From: Pelagicoccus sp. SDUM812003
GTDB taxonomy: Bacteria > Verrucomicrobiota > Verrucomicrobiia > Opitutales > Opitutaceae
Reading direction: 5' to 3'
NCBI RefSeq assembly: GCF_031127815.1
Contig: NZ_JARXHY010000004.1
Span: 186,001 to 250,000, forward strand
DNA: 64,000 nt
Shown: in pieces, positions 1 through 8,122 of the stretch
Position numbering within the stretch: the first letter of the stretch is position 1
Layout: every line of letters starts with the position of its first letter
Position numbers and translations under genes: made by a program
Notes under the pieces: generated by a model
Database searches by the model: none
Told to the model about the DNA's origin: nothing
What the model saw: only the letters and a program-made list of their open reading frames with translations

Positions 1-140
1 TAGAACCCTTGGGAGGAGCTGCGATCGAAACCAGCCCAGAAGGCGGGCTCGCAGACGGCTTTGCACCCTGCGGTGACCATGGCGATGTAGTCGTCGGTGG
101 TCCGACTGACCATATGGGCGTGGGGTTCGATATATCGCAT
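1..140 (-). CDS. TatD-like metal-dependent hydrolase, N-terminal fragment
   Basis: Only the first 46 codons are present; the gene runs off the left edge. Reading the minus strand from an ATG at 140 gives a protein that begins [10 protein letters not shown], continues with [10 protein letters not shown] and has [12 protein letters not shown] near the edge. The HxH pair at residues 7 and 9 is the usual first metal-ligand motif of TatD/amidohydrolase-type TIM barrels. The phrase after it resembles, from memory, the TatD-family hydrolases of ebo-type gene clusters (EboB). There is no Shine-Dalgarno sequence before the ATG. Seen: open frame and HxH. Known: TatD fold. Inferred: ebo-type membership, which the missing neighbours would settle. 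Confidence 0.7.
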   Translation of the reverse strand, partial: MRYIEPHAHMVSRTTDDYIAMVTAGCKAVCEPAFWAGFDRSSSQGF

Positions 141-329
141 GTGAGTTCGTGAACGTATCTGAGAGTTTGGATACGAGAAGGGAAAAGTCCTTCTACGCTG
201 GTCGTCGAGTCAAGCGACCTGGCGCGGCGATGGCAATAGCTCAATGCGTGGAACGCTTCGCTGCGGTTTCCGTGCGAACGAGGGGGAGGGGGCGTTGTTT
301 CGTGGCGGGCGGCCAGTCTTTGCGGCCGG

Positions 330-2222
330 CTACGCGACTTGCGGTTTTGCGGAGTTGGAGTCGGTCTTCTTTTCCGCCAGGCAGCTGGAGATGGCTTCGT
401 AGAGCAGCGGAGCCTTTACCGGCTTGGTCAAAAACGCGTTCATGCCCGCCTCGTAGCAGGCGTTTTCCGAGCTAGCGTAGGAGTGGGCGGTCAAAGCCAC
501 GATAGGCAGCTCTGAATGGCGAGGGTCCTTGCGAATCGCTTTAGTGGCGGCGAGACCATCCATCACCGGCATGCTGATATCCATCAGCACCAGATCGTAG
601 GTCCCGTTTTCGACCGCCGCGATGGCTTTTTCGCCGTTGTCCACGCAGGTGCTGCGGGCGGACATTTTTTTCAGCAGGGAGGTGACGACGCGCTGGTTCA
701 CGAAGTCGTCCTCCACCACGAGAATGTGCGGTTCGGATTCGAAGCGCGGTTTGGCGGCGGGGGAGGCGGTCTTGCCCGGGGTGGCCAAGTAGGACTTGAC
801 CGGTAGGCGTACAGTTACCTCGGTGCCCCGGCCGAGGGCGGAATCCACTTCGATCTCGCCTCCCATGGCGTTGCAAAGCCTTTCGCAGATGCTCAGACCG
901 AGGCCGAAGCCGCAGCTCTCGCGGGTTTTGTCGAGGTGCGCTTGGCTGAAGGGGTCGAAGAGCTTGGGCAGGATTTTTTCCGGAATACCCGGCCCGGTAT
1001 CGGAGACGACGATGGTGAGCAGGCTGTGGTCCTCGCCCTTTGCTCGGTCAAGGGTCAGTCGCACGGTGACGGAGCCTTTGTCGGTGAAGCGGATGGCGTT
1101 GCCGCCCAGTTCGTCGAGGATTTGCAGCAGTCGGCGCCTGTCGACGCGCAAGGCTTCAGCCCCGTCTGGCTCGACGATGACTTGGAATTCGAGTTGCTTG
1201 TTTAAGGCTTGGGTTTTCAATCGAGCGCAGATGGCGGATCTGAGCTCCTCCCAGAGGACGCGCTGCGGCGATATGGACAGCTGATTGTGTTCCAGCTCCG
1301 AATAGTCGACCACCTGATCGACCAAGTGCTGCAGGTGCTCGCCCGAGCGATTCATCAATGCGAGCTGTTGCCGGCTCTCCTGGCTGAGAGACGGATCGTC
1401 GGAGAGGATGTCCAGGAAACCGAGAATCGGATTGAGCGGGGTGCGCAGCTCGTGGCTGACGATGGAGAGAAACTGGTCCTTGGCCCGGGTGGCGGATTCG
1501 GCCCGGTCGCGCTCTTCGGTCAGCGTCTGAGCTTGCTCCTCCAAAAGGGCGGCCTGCTCCTGCAGTTGGGCCGCTTGCTGACTTAGCAGAGCGTTGGAAT
1601 GCTCCAGCTCGGCCTCTCGCTGCCTGAGGGTGGAGATGGTGGCCTGGAGCGACTTCATCATCCACGAGGAGATCAGGCACACTGCGGTGGTATAGAGGGT
1701 GAAGATGGCGATCGAGACCGCCCATTGCCGAACGGAATGGCTGGAAACGGAATCCCCGTCATCGGCGATGCCGAGCGAGGAGTAGAAACTCGCCGCGAAG
1801 ATCGATCCGACCGCGGCAAGGCCGATCGACGCGAGAGCGTGGCGAGAGCCGCATACGATCGAAGAGATCACGCAGGCGCAGACCAAGAGAACGAAGCGGC
1901 TGGGAGCGGGTCCCCAGGCGGCTACGCCGCAGACCCCGATGATCAGAATGTTTCCCACCACTATGTTGGTGATCACCCTGTTGGGAATGCTCTTGGCGAA
2001 AGGGTAGCAGGCGACGAAGACTCCGTACAGCGATAGCTGCACCGTGAAGTACCAGGTCCATCCCTCCTTGAGAGCCCGAATGAGGCTGAAAAGGATGACG
2101 GGCGAGGCAAAGAGGATGATGCATTTGAAGGCGATCTTGGTGATTCGCTCGCGCAGGGTGGCCAAGTCGGGCAGCGCCTCTGCATCGCTTTGCAAAAATA
2201 CCTCTGTGACGCGCTCGATCAT
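330..2222 (-). CDS. Membrane hybrid histidine kinase with C-terminal receiver
   Basis: 630 aa. The first 190 residues hold about six hydrophobic segments and no recognisable periplasmic sensor, so sensing is probably through the membrane. A Gln/Glu-rich coiled coil (about 195-245) leads to a HisKA domain with the phosphoacceptor His257 in SHELRTPLNP. The HATPase domain follows, with N box GGNAIRF (373-379), DTGPGIP (408-414) and the GFGLGLS G box (438-444). The receiver domain at about 499-615 has the acidic pair EDD and phosphoacceptor Asp548 in LMDISMP, with the conserved Lys in LTKPVK. No HPt domain or DNA-binding partner is adjacent, so the phosphorelay partner lies elsewhere. The family is certain; the signal is unknown. 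Confidence 0.95.
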   Translation of the reverse strand: MIERVTEVFLQSDAEALPDLATLRERITKIAFKCIILFASPVILFSLIRALKEGWTWYFTVQLSLYGVFVACYPFAKSIPNRVITNIVVGNILIIGVCGVAAWGPAPSRFVLLVCACVISSIVCGSRHALASIGLAAVGSIFAASFYSSLGIADDGDSVSSHSVRQWAVSIAIFTLYTTAVCLISSWMMKSLQATISTLRQREAELEHSNALLSQQAAQLQEQAALLEEQAQTLTEERDRAESATRAKDQFLSIVSHELRTPLNPILGFLDILSDDPSLSQESRQQLALMNRSGEHLQHLVDQVVDYSELEHNQLSISPQRVLWEELRSAICARLKTQALNKQLEFQVIVEPDGAEALRVDRRRLLQILDELGGNAIRFTDKGSVTVRLTLDRAKGEDHSLLTIVVSDTGPGIPEKILPKLFDPFSQAHLDKTRESCGFGLGLSICERLCNAMGGEIEVDSALGRGTEVTVRLPVKSYLATPGKTASPAAKPRFESEPHILVVEDDFVNQRVVTSLLKKMSARSTCVDNGEKAIAAVENGTYDLVLMDISMPVMDGLAATKAIRKDPRHSELPIVALTAHSYASSENACYEAGMNAFLTKPVKAPLLYEAISSCLAEKKTDSNSAKPQVA

Positions 2223-2375
2223 TTCATATGGGGACGGGTGAAGGTCCCTATCGGAGCAAACGGGGCTCGACTAGATGCCGAGGTCGCGATTTGAGGCGAT
2301 ATAGCTTCGCGTTTGAGGAGAACACCCCAGCTTCTAGGGTGCGCGACGGCAGGACGAGTTGAAACGATCCGCGCG

Positions 2376-2648
2376 TTAGGCTTCGCCCGGCCAGGCTCCG
2401 CATGCCGCTTTGGTGGTGGCCTGCGGGATTGGCTCGGTGGTCGGATCGCTGAAGGCCTTGAGCACGGCTTGCGCTCGCTGGCTGTCCTGCTGCAGCGCTT
2501 GCAGGGCGTTGAGGAAAGCCTGGTACCGAAAGTCGTCGGCGAGTCCGTCCTTGCCTACTCGGTCCATGAACGCCGCGATATCGATGAGCTTGGAGCGAGC
2601 GTCCATGAAGTAGAGGTCGACAGGATTTTGCGGAGAGCTTGGCTTCAT
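2376..2648 (-). CDS. Small hypothetical protein
   Basis: 90 aa, beginning MKPSSPQNPVDLYFMDARSK. It is probably soluble and helical, without signal peptide, membrane segment or a domain that I recognise. The composition (balanced charge, hydrophobic residues spaced as in amphipathic helices) looks like a real protein rather than an antisense shadow. It sits alone between the hybrid kinase upstream and the aminotransferase, all on the minus strand; the 77-bp gap to the aminotransferase start side makes co-transcription possible. No function is proposed. Confidence 0.6.
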   Translation of the reverse strand: MKPSSPQNPVDLYFMDARSKLIDIAAFMDRVGKDGLADDFRYQAFLNALQALQQDSQRAQAVLKAFSDPTTEPIPQATTKAACGAWPGEA

Positions 2649-2725
2649 GGTGGCGAGTGTGCCGATTGGCGGCTCGGTTGCAACGCTGAGTTGCGGCGAG
2701 ATGGACCATGCCGGTCGGCCTGGTC

Positions 2726-3898
2726 TCAGTCAAAAAGCTGACTGGCGATCGTTTCCAGCCCGAGCTCGATCTGTTCGCTGCTTGGATGGGTGAAGTTCAG
2801 TCGCAGGTAGCGTCCGTGTCGCTGGCTGTCCGCAAAAAATGGATCCCCTGGCATGAAGGCCACGCCCTCCGAGAGGCAGTTTTCCAAGTCCGCGAAGAGA
2901 TCGCGCTGCTTGGCAAGCTCCAGCCAGACGAACATGCCCCCGGACGGACGCAGCCAGCGAGCCCGCTCATGAAAGTCGTTTTCCAAGCAGCTGAGCATGA
3001 GGTCGCGCTTGGCTCGATAGCTGGCGAGAGCTCTGGCCAGCCGCTGCCGCAGGGAGGAGGCGTCTCGGAGCAAGTGGCAGGCGATGGCTTGTGAGGTGCG
3101 GCTGCTATGAAGGTCGGCCGCCTGCTTGAGCTTGAGCAAGTGCGGATAGAGGGCCTCCGAGGCGGCGAGGCATCCGATGCGTAGTCCTGGTAGCAGGATC
3201 TTGGATACGCTGCTGAGGTAGGCCCACGGAGCTCTGCTGAGAAACGAACAAATCGGCGGTGGCGGGGCGTCTTCGAAGTGGAGGTCTCGATACGGATCGT
3301 CTTCGATCAGCACGGTGTCGTATTCATCGAAAAGCGAAGCTACGGCCCGTCGCTCTTCCAGCGAGTAGCAGGCTCCGGAAGGGTTTTGGTAGGTAGGATT
3401 CAAATACACGAAACGAGGGCGTTCGGTTTGCAGCAGCTCGCTCCATTGCTCGAGGCTGAGCAGCGGAGAGCCGGTCGGCAGGGCGACCAGCTTCGCCCCG
3501 AAGAGCTGGAAGTTCTGCAATGCGGCCAGGTAGGTGGGCGACTCGATTCCGACGGGGGAGCCCGGATCGATGAATAGTTTGGACAGCAGGTCCAAGCCTT
3601 GCTGGGAGCCGGTGGTCACGATGAGTCGCTTAGGCGAGCAGGCTATGCCCAGCCCCTGCAAACGCTCGGCGAAGAGGTCGCGCATCGATTTGTCGCCCTC
3701 CGAGGGTCCGTATTGAAAGGCGCTTTTGGGTAGGCGCGGCAGATCCAGATCCTGCCACATTTCGGGGGAGGGCAGGCCGCCGGCGAAGGAGATGAGATCC
3801 GCGTCCTGCGAACGAGAGAGGATATGGCGGGCCACGGAGCCCTGCAGGTTTTCGATGCGACGAGAAAAGGCCAGCGTAGGACGGGGTTCGGTTTGCAT
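2726..3898 (-). CDS. PLP-dependent aminotransferase (MocR/LysN-like, no HTH)
   Basis: 390 aa, fold-type I aminotransferase of the class used by 2-aminoadipate aminotransferases and the catalytic half of MocR regulators. Seen: FAGGLPSPEMW near the N-terminus, YGPSEGDKSMRDLFAERL, the TTGSQQGLDLLSKL substrate-binding loop, YLNPTYQNPSGACYS, EDDPYRDL, and the Schiff-base lysine in SSVSKILLPGLRIG. The N-terminal GntR helix-turn-helix of true MocR proteins is absent, so this is an enzyme, not a regulator. It is divergent from a LysR-type gene 70 bp away, which is a typical regulator-target arrangement. The substrate cannot be read from the sequence; aromatic or branched amino acids and 2-aminoadipate are all plausible. 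Confidence 0.92.
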   Translation of the reverse strand: MQTEPRPTLAFSRRIENLQGSVARHILSRSQDADLISFAGGLPSPEMWQDLDLPRLPKSAFQYGPSEGDKSMRDLFAERLQGLGIACSPKRLIVTTGSQQGLDLLSKLFIDPGSPVGIESPTYLAALQNFQLFGAKLVALPTGSPLLSLEQWSELLQTERPRFVYLNPTYQNPSGACYSLEERRAVASLFDEYDTVLIEDDPYRDLHFEDAPPPPICSFLSRAPWAYLSSVSKILLPGLRIGCLAASEALYPHLLKLKQAADLHSSRTSQAIACHLLRDASSLRQRLARALASYRAKRDLMLSCLENDFHERARWLRPSGGMFVWLELAKQRDLFADLENCLSEGVAFMPGDPFFADSQRHGRYLRLNFTHPSSEQIELGLETIASQLFD

Positions 3899-3968
3899 GC
3901 CGAGAGTTTAGAAGGTTTGCCTATTTGGGTAAAATAGTATTGATGATAGGAAATGATATCAAATTGGT
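3899..3968. promoter_or_regulatory. Divergent promoter region, aminotransferase / LysR gene
   Basis: This AT-rich 70-bp gap separates two divergent genes and must carry both promoters. It contains the perfect palindrome TGATATCA at 3954-3961, immediately before the LysR start codon. LysR proteins usually bind such shared regions. The assignment to this regulator is inference. Confidence 0.4.
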
Positions 3969-4865
3969 ATGAAGCTCCCTAGCCATCGTCAGGTGCAGTG
4001 CTTTTTGGAGGTCTGCCGCGACTTTCACTTTACGAGGGCGGCGGAGCGATTGGGTATCCCGCAGCCGCCGTTGAGTCGTCACATCAAGGAGCTGGAGCGC
4101 TTGCTGGGGGTGGATCTGTTTTTGCGGCAGGGCAAGTCGGTGTCGCTGACTGCGGCGGGAGCGGTGTTTTTGAAGGAAGTCTATCAAGTGCCGGTCATTC
4201 TCGCTCGCGGGGTGGAGGCGGCCCGGCGGGCCATGGCGGGGGAGTCAGAGCTCTTGCGCATCGGCATCGTGGGAGCCTTGCTTGGGGATAGCTGGCTGAG
4301 CTCCGTCGAGGCCTATCGGCGACGGTTTCCGCAGGTGCAGCTTTCGCTGGTGGAGCTGAGTCCTTCGGATCTGATCCGGCAGGTGGAATCGGGCGAGCTG
4401 GACGGAGCCATGCTCGGGGTGCGTCCGACGGGGATTCCGTCGGGGCTCAACGCTCAGGTTTTTCGTCGGGAGCCGGTGGTGGTCTGCTTGCCCAACGATC
4501 ATGAGCTGGCGCGGCGCAAGCGCTTGAAGACGCTCGATCTGGAGGGGCGAGCCGTTGTTTCCCTGGCCACCGCGGTGGCGCCGGCCTATCGGGACTTTTT
4601 AGAGGGATTGTTTCGACGTCGCGGATTGCGTCTGGGCAGGGTGACGGAGACCAATGCGGCGGCGGCCATGCTCAGCATGGTGGTTGCCGGGTGCGGGATC
4701 GCCATATTGCCGGAGTCGGTCGCTCGCTTGGGTGGGGCCCGCATATCCAGGGTGCCGTTGGCGGAGCCCAAGCTTCGTCTGGAGCAAGTGTTCGTCTACC
4801 AGGCGAATCCGTCCGGTCCTCTGCAGCATCTCGTGACGGTGTTGCGCGAAGGGGAAGCGAAGTGA
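3969..4865 (+). CDS. LysR-family transcriptional regulator
   Basis: 298 aa, standard LTTR length. Residues 1-60 are the winged helix-turn-helix (HRQVQCFLEVCRDFHFTRAA, then PQPPLSRHIKELERLLGVDLF), followed by a linker helix and a periplasmic-binding-protein-like effector domain (RIGIVGALLGDSW onward). It is transcribed divergently from the aminotransferase, so that gene is the most likely target, with autoregulation from the same gap. The effector is unknown. The downstream receiver gene is convergent, 16 bp away. Confidence 0.95.
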   Translation: MKLPSHRQVQCFLEVCRDFHFTRAAERLGIPQPPLSRHIKELERLLGVDLFLRQGKSVSLTAAGAVFLKEVYQVPVILARGVEAARRAMAGESELLRIGIVGALLGDSWLSSVEAYRRRFPQVQLSLVELSPSDLIRQVESGELDGAMLGVRPTGIPSGLNAQVFRREPVVVCLPNDHELARRKRLKTLDLEGRAVVSLATAVAPAYRDFLEGLFRRRGLRLGRVTETNAAAAMLSMVVAGCGIAILPESVARLGGARISRVPLAEPKLRLEQVFVYQANPSGPLQHLVTVLREGEAK

Positions 4866-4881
4866 GGGGCTGGAGGGACGG

Positions 4882-5304
4882 CTACTTGGTCGCCAGCCAG
4901 GCATAGGCCCGAACCAGCATGTTCGCGATGGCGTCCACACCCGCCGGTTTTGCTACGAAATCGTGCATGCCAGCCTCGGCGGCAGCCTTCCGGTCTTCGG
5001 CTCGCACGTTTGCGGTGAATGCCGAAATGTAGATCGGATGCTTGATCTTGTCGGAGGCGAGGATGGCCCGGGCGGATGTGAAGCCGTCCATCACTGGCAT
5101 CTGCAGATCCATGAAGATGGCGTCGTACTGCTTGCTTTCGGCGGCGCGGGCGCCGAGTTCGCCGTTCACGACGGAGTCCGCTTCGTAACCGAGTTTCTTC
5201 AGCATGCGCAGCAGCACTTTGGTATTCACCGGATTGTCTTCTACGACGAGTATCCGGATCGGATATTGTTCAGCGAAGTCCGCGGAATAGAAATTTCGTT
5301 GCAT
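4882..5304 (-). CDS. Single-domain response regulator (CheY-like)
   Basis: 140 aa, a receiver domain with almost no extension: acidic pocket VEDNP (21-25), phosphoacceptor Asp66 in FMDLQMPVMDG, and Lys in FVAKPAG. There is no output domain. Its sequence resembles receivers of hybrid kinases more than chemotaxis CheY, so it may serve in a phosphorelay with a kinase such as the hybrid kinase at 330-2222, though nothing links them except proximity. An earlier part of the protein (residues 1-15) is extra to the fold. Confidence 0.9.
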   Translation of the reverse strand: MQRNFYSADFAEQYPIRILVVEDNPVNTKVLLRMLKKLGYEADSVVNGELGARAAESKQYDAIFMDLQMPVMDGFTSARAILASDKIKHPIYISAFTANVRAEDRKAAAEAGMHDFVAKPAGVDAIANMLVRAYAWLATK

Positions 5305-5590
5305 CTATGGTGATATAAAAACGTCGAGAAGGCTCGGCGTGTCAGGTGGCGGCCAGACTTATCAAGTATCCTAATGCGTTTCCGCAGGTCTCTAGCTGTC
5401 AGCCTCCGAGTTGAGGAGATTGGAATGGGCGAAGGAAGCAGGGGCGGTGATTTAAGGTTCAATTGCGTAGCGAATCTAGATCCGCTTTCAAAGGTATTTG
5501 TGTATTCATTACAAAAATGTGTTCGCCTGAGCGCGTCCTTGATCGAACGGGCTTCGTCAAGCAGCGCTTTCGGACTGGTTGGCTGGCGGC

Positions 5591-5619
5591 TTGTTTCGAA
5601 CGAATTCGAAAGGGAGAAT
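5591..5619 (+). promoter_or_regulatory. Candidate promoter with embedded operator, trpB leader
   Basis: TTGTTT (5591-5596) and GAGAAT (5614-5619) are separated by 17 bp, a reasonable sigma-70 spacing though both hexamers are imperfect. An inverted repeat with 7-bp arms, TTTCGAA and TTCGAAA around CGAA (5594-5611), lies exactly between them, the position expected for a repressor site. If used, the transcript would start near 5626 and carry a leader of about 310 nt before trpB. Prediction by eye only. Confidence 0.35.
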
Positions 5620-5807
5620 CATGCGTTTGCGGCATCGAATTTTGGATAGGTGAAGGGCCGGAGGGGAAAAGCTGGAATGCGTTTCCGTCTCCGAAATCAT
5701 GGTCCCCGCTTGTGGATCGGTTTCCGCTCCAAGGGAAGGCGAAAAGCGACGCTGCCGATGGAAAAATGGAAGGGGGGAAGGGGGAAGATTTTCCATTAGG
5801 TGAATGA

Positions 5808-5903
5808 ATGTGGTCGGGTAGGGAATATAAGCAGCCTCTTTTATGGTTTACGTTTATAGCAGCTTGGGACAGCCGCAAGTGGCGGCTCTTTTTTTCAGGT
5901 TGA
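5808..5903 (+). CDS. Possible Trp-rich leader peptide of trpB
   Basis: A 31-codon ORF begins with ATG TGG and contains four Trp codons (codons 2, 13, 20, 25), about 13 % Trp. An AGGTGA sequence at 5798-5803 lies four bases before the ATG, notable because most genes here lack such a site. The ORF reads through the intrinsic terminator at 5871-5895 and stops at 5901-5903, 31 bp before trpB. Upstream AGCAGCC (5830-5836) could pair with GGCGGCT (5881-5887) and compete with the terminator. This resembles ribosome-mediated attenuation, but TGG is common by chance in GC-rich DNA and the geometry is not that of E. coli trp. Confidence 0.35.
   Translation: MWSGREYKQPLLWFTFIAAWDSRKWRLFFSG
5871..5895 (+). 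terminator. Intrinsic terminator in the trpB leader (attenuator candidate)
   Basis: Stem AGCCGC/GCGGCT (5871-5876 with 5882-5887), loop AAGTG, then C and a run of seven T. No plus-strand gene precedes it: the upstream gene starts at 5304 on the other strand. A terminator here must therefore act on a leader transcript of trpB or end a small RNA. Confidence 0.75.
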
Positions 5904-5934
5904 TTCGTCACCGGGCTGATCTTCTTATGGCGCG

Positions 5935-7158
5935 ATGAGCACCACTTCGGGTACCAAGATCGACAAGTCATCTCTGCCGGACGCGAGCGGCCATTTTGGC
6001 CAGTTTGGCGGCATCTACGTTCCGGAGACGCTCGTGACCGCTTTGGAGGATTTGAGCAAGGAGTACGAGGCGGCGAAGCGTGACCCGGAATTTCAAGCGG
6101 AGCTGGCCGGATACTTGAAGGAATTCGCGGGCCGCCCGACCGGACTCTATCACGCCGAGCGGCTTAGCGAGGAGCTGGGCGGGGCGAAAATCTACTTCAA
6201 GCGCGAGGACCTCCTGCACACCGGAGCCCACAAGATCAACAATGCCATCGGGCAGGCTCTGCTGGCCAAGCGCATGGGCAAGAAGCGGGTGATCGCCGAG
6301 ACCGGCGCCGGGCAGCACGGGGTGGCCACCGCCACGGTCTGCGCTCGCTTCGGATTGCAATGCGTGGTCTACATGGGTGCGGTCGACATGGAGCGGCAAA
6401 AGCTCAACGTCTTTCGCATGCGTCTCTGCGGGGCGGAAGTGCGCAGCGTAGAGAGTGGCCAGAAAACGCTGAAGGACGCGGTCAACGAAGCCATGCGCGA
6501 CTGGGTGACCAACGTGCGGGACACGCATTACATCCTCGGCTCCGCTCTGGGGGCTCATCCGTACCCCATGATGGTGCGCGACTTTCACAAGATCATCGGC
6601 GAGGAGACTCGTTTGCAGATGATGGAAAAGGAAGGCCGTCTGCCGGATGAGCTCGTAGCCTGCGTGGGCGGTGGCAGCAACGCGATCGGCTTGTTCTACG
6701 ATTTTCTGGAAGACGAAGATATCCGCATGGTCGGCGTGGAAGCGGGCGGCTACGGCATCGAGCAAGGCAAGCATGCGGCTCGTTTCGAAGGCGGTCGCCT
6801 AGGTGTCCTGCAAGGGTCCAAGACGTACATTCTGCAAAATCCCGACGGGCAGATCGAGCTGACCCATTCCGTATCCGCCGGCTTGGACTATGCCGCGATC
6901 GGTCCCGAGCACGCCTATTATCGCGACGTCGGCCGCATCGAGTTCGCCTATGCCACCGATGACGACGTGATGGAGGCCTTCAAGCTGCTCTGCCGCACGG
7001 AAGGGATCATCCCCGCGCTGGAGTCGAGCCATGCCCTCGCTTACGTGACGAAGCGGGCCCCGCAGATGAGCAAGGAGCAGATCATCGTGGTGAGTCTCAG
7101 TGGTCGCGGTGACAAGGACGTGAATCAAGTCGCCCAGCTGCTGGGGGCGGACGTCTAA
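5935..7158 (+). CDS. trpB: Tryptophan synthase beta subunit
   Basis: 407 aa, normal for TrpB1. It condenses indole with L-serine to L-tryptophan, normally in an alpha2beta2 complex with TrpA. Seen: [13 protein letters not shown] near the N-terminus, PLP lysine Lys100 in TGAHKINNA, catalytic Glu122 in [11 protein letters not shown], and the phosphate-binding GGGSNAIG. The classical HKINN motif identifies TrpB1 rather than TrpB2. The start ATG at 5935 lacks a Shine-Dalgarno sequence. trpA is not next door: yicC follows by 29 bp, and trpF lies 16 kb away, so trp genes are dispersed. The leader with a terminator suggests attenuation-type control. Confidence 0.98.
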   Translation: MSTTSGTKIDKSSLPDASGHFGQFGGIYVPETLVTALEDLSKEYEAAKRDPEFQAELAGYLKEFAGRPTGLYHAERLSEELGGAKIYFKREDLLHTGAHKINNAIGQALLAKRMGKKRVIAETGAGQHGVATATVCARFGLQCVVYMGAVDMERQKLNVFRMRLCGAEVRSVESGQKTLKDAVNEAMRDWVTNVRDTHYILGSALGAHPYPMMVRDFHKIIGEETRLQMMEKEGRLPDELVACVGGGSNAIGLFYDFLEDEDIRMVGVEAGGYGIEQGKHAARFEGGRLGVLQGSKTYILQNPDGQIELTHSVSAGLDYAAIGPEHAYYRDVGRIEFAYATDDDVMEAFKLLCRTEGIIPALESSHALAYVTKRAPQMSKEQIIVVSLSGRGDKDVNQVAQLLGADV

Positions 7159-7187
7159 GCGAATCGTTGCCAGGCGTCCCTTTTATT

Positions 7188-8060
7188 ATGAAGAGCATGA
7201 CGGGATTTGGTCGCTGCGAGCTCGCCGAAAAGGGCGTGATCGTCGGCTTGCAAGCGAGTTCGGTGAACCGCAAGAACCTCGAGGTGATCTGCTCGCTTCC
7301 CAAGGACCTGCAGCAGCTGGAGCGCAAGGTGCAGGAGAAGGTGAGGGCGGTGGCGTCTCGCGGCAGGTTTCAGTTTTCCATCGAGGTGCGTGTGGATGGC
7401 CAGGAGCAGGGAGGTCTGCCAAGCGACGAGCAGCTGGACCGAGCCATCGAGCGCTTGAAGGCCGTAGCCGATCGCTACGGAGCCCCGTTTTCGGTAGATG
7501 CCCAGTTGCTGGTGCAGGTCGCCCGATTGATCGAAGACGAGGCGGCGGAGTTTCCCAGCGAAGTGGTTGAAGATCTGCTGCTGCGCTGCGTCGACGCGGT
7601 GCTTGTCGACTTGATAGCCATGAGGGAACTGGAAGGCGAGGCTTTGCTCAAGGACCTCACCGAGCGTCGTCAGAGGCTGGCAGCGCTGGTCGCTCAAGTG
7701 AAGGAGCTCGCTCCAGGCATGGTAGACAAGTACCGGGAGAATCTCTTCTCCCGCTTGGAGCAGGCCGGCTTGGAGTTCGATCTCGGCGACGAGCGCGTCC
7801 TGCGCGAGATCGCGCTGTTTGCGGACCGCTGCGACATATCAGAGGAAATCACTCGACTGGACAGCCATTTGGATCAGTTCGACCAGCTGCTCGCCAAGTC
7901 CGAGCCGGTCGGACGTCCTTTGGAGTTTCTCCTGCAGGAGGTCGGGCGCGAAATCAACACCAGCGGGAGCAAGGCCAGCTCCATCGAAGTGTCCAAGCTG
8001 GTGCTGGAAATGAAAAACGAGCTGGAACGCATCCGCGAGCAGGTCGCCAACGTGGAGTAG
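7188..8060 (+). CDS. yicC: YicC-family endoribonuclease
   Basis: 290 aa from the ATG at 7188, which gives the family's hallmark start MKSMTGFGR; an upstream TTG at 7167 would only add an untypical tail. YicC proteins are RNA-cleaving stress-associated endoribonucleases. The N-terminal YicC domain (to about residue 155) and the C-terminal DUF1732 part are both present, the latter with REIALFADRCDISEEI and RPLEFLLQE(V)GREINT. It follows trpB by 29 bp on the same strand and may share its transcript. A bidirectional terminator follows. Confidence 0.95.
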   Translation: MKSMTGFGRCELAEKGVIVGLQASSVNRKNLEVICSLPKDLQQLERKVQEKVRAVASRGRFQFSIEVRVDGQEQGGLPSDEQLDRAIERLKAVADRYGAPFSVDAQLLVQVARLIEDEAAEFPSEVVEDLLLRCVDAVLVDLIAMRELEGEALLKDLTERRQRLAALVAQVKELAPGMVDKYRENLFSRLEQAGLEFDLGDERVLREIALFADRCDISEEITRLDSHLDQFDQLLAKSEPVGRPLEFLLQEVGREINTSGSKASSIEVSKLVLEMKNELERIREQVANVE

Positions 8061-8072
8061 CGGTTCGGGTAG

Positions 8073-8101
8073 AAAAAAGGCCGCTGCGGCAGCGGCCTTT
8101 T
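8073..8101. terminator. Bidirectional terminator between convergent genes
   Basis: The hairpin AAAAGGCCGCT / AGCGGCCTTTT with loop GCGGC lies between the yicC stop (8060) and the stop of the minus-strand gene (8123). It has T-runs on both strands (TTTT on plus, TTTTTT on minus), so it can end both transcripts. Confidence 0.85.
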
Positions 8102-8122
8102 CGTAATGGATCGAGGGGCTCG

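Noticed and set aside
5459-5971. 170-codon minus-strand ORF in the trpB leader
   Set aside because: Ser/Pro-rich translation, starts inside trpB and shows no protein-like pattern; the region fits a leader better.
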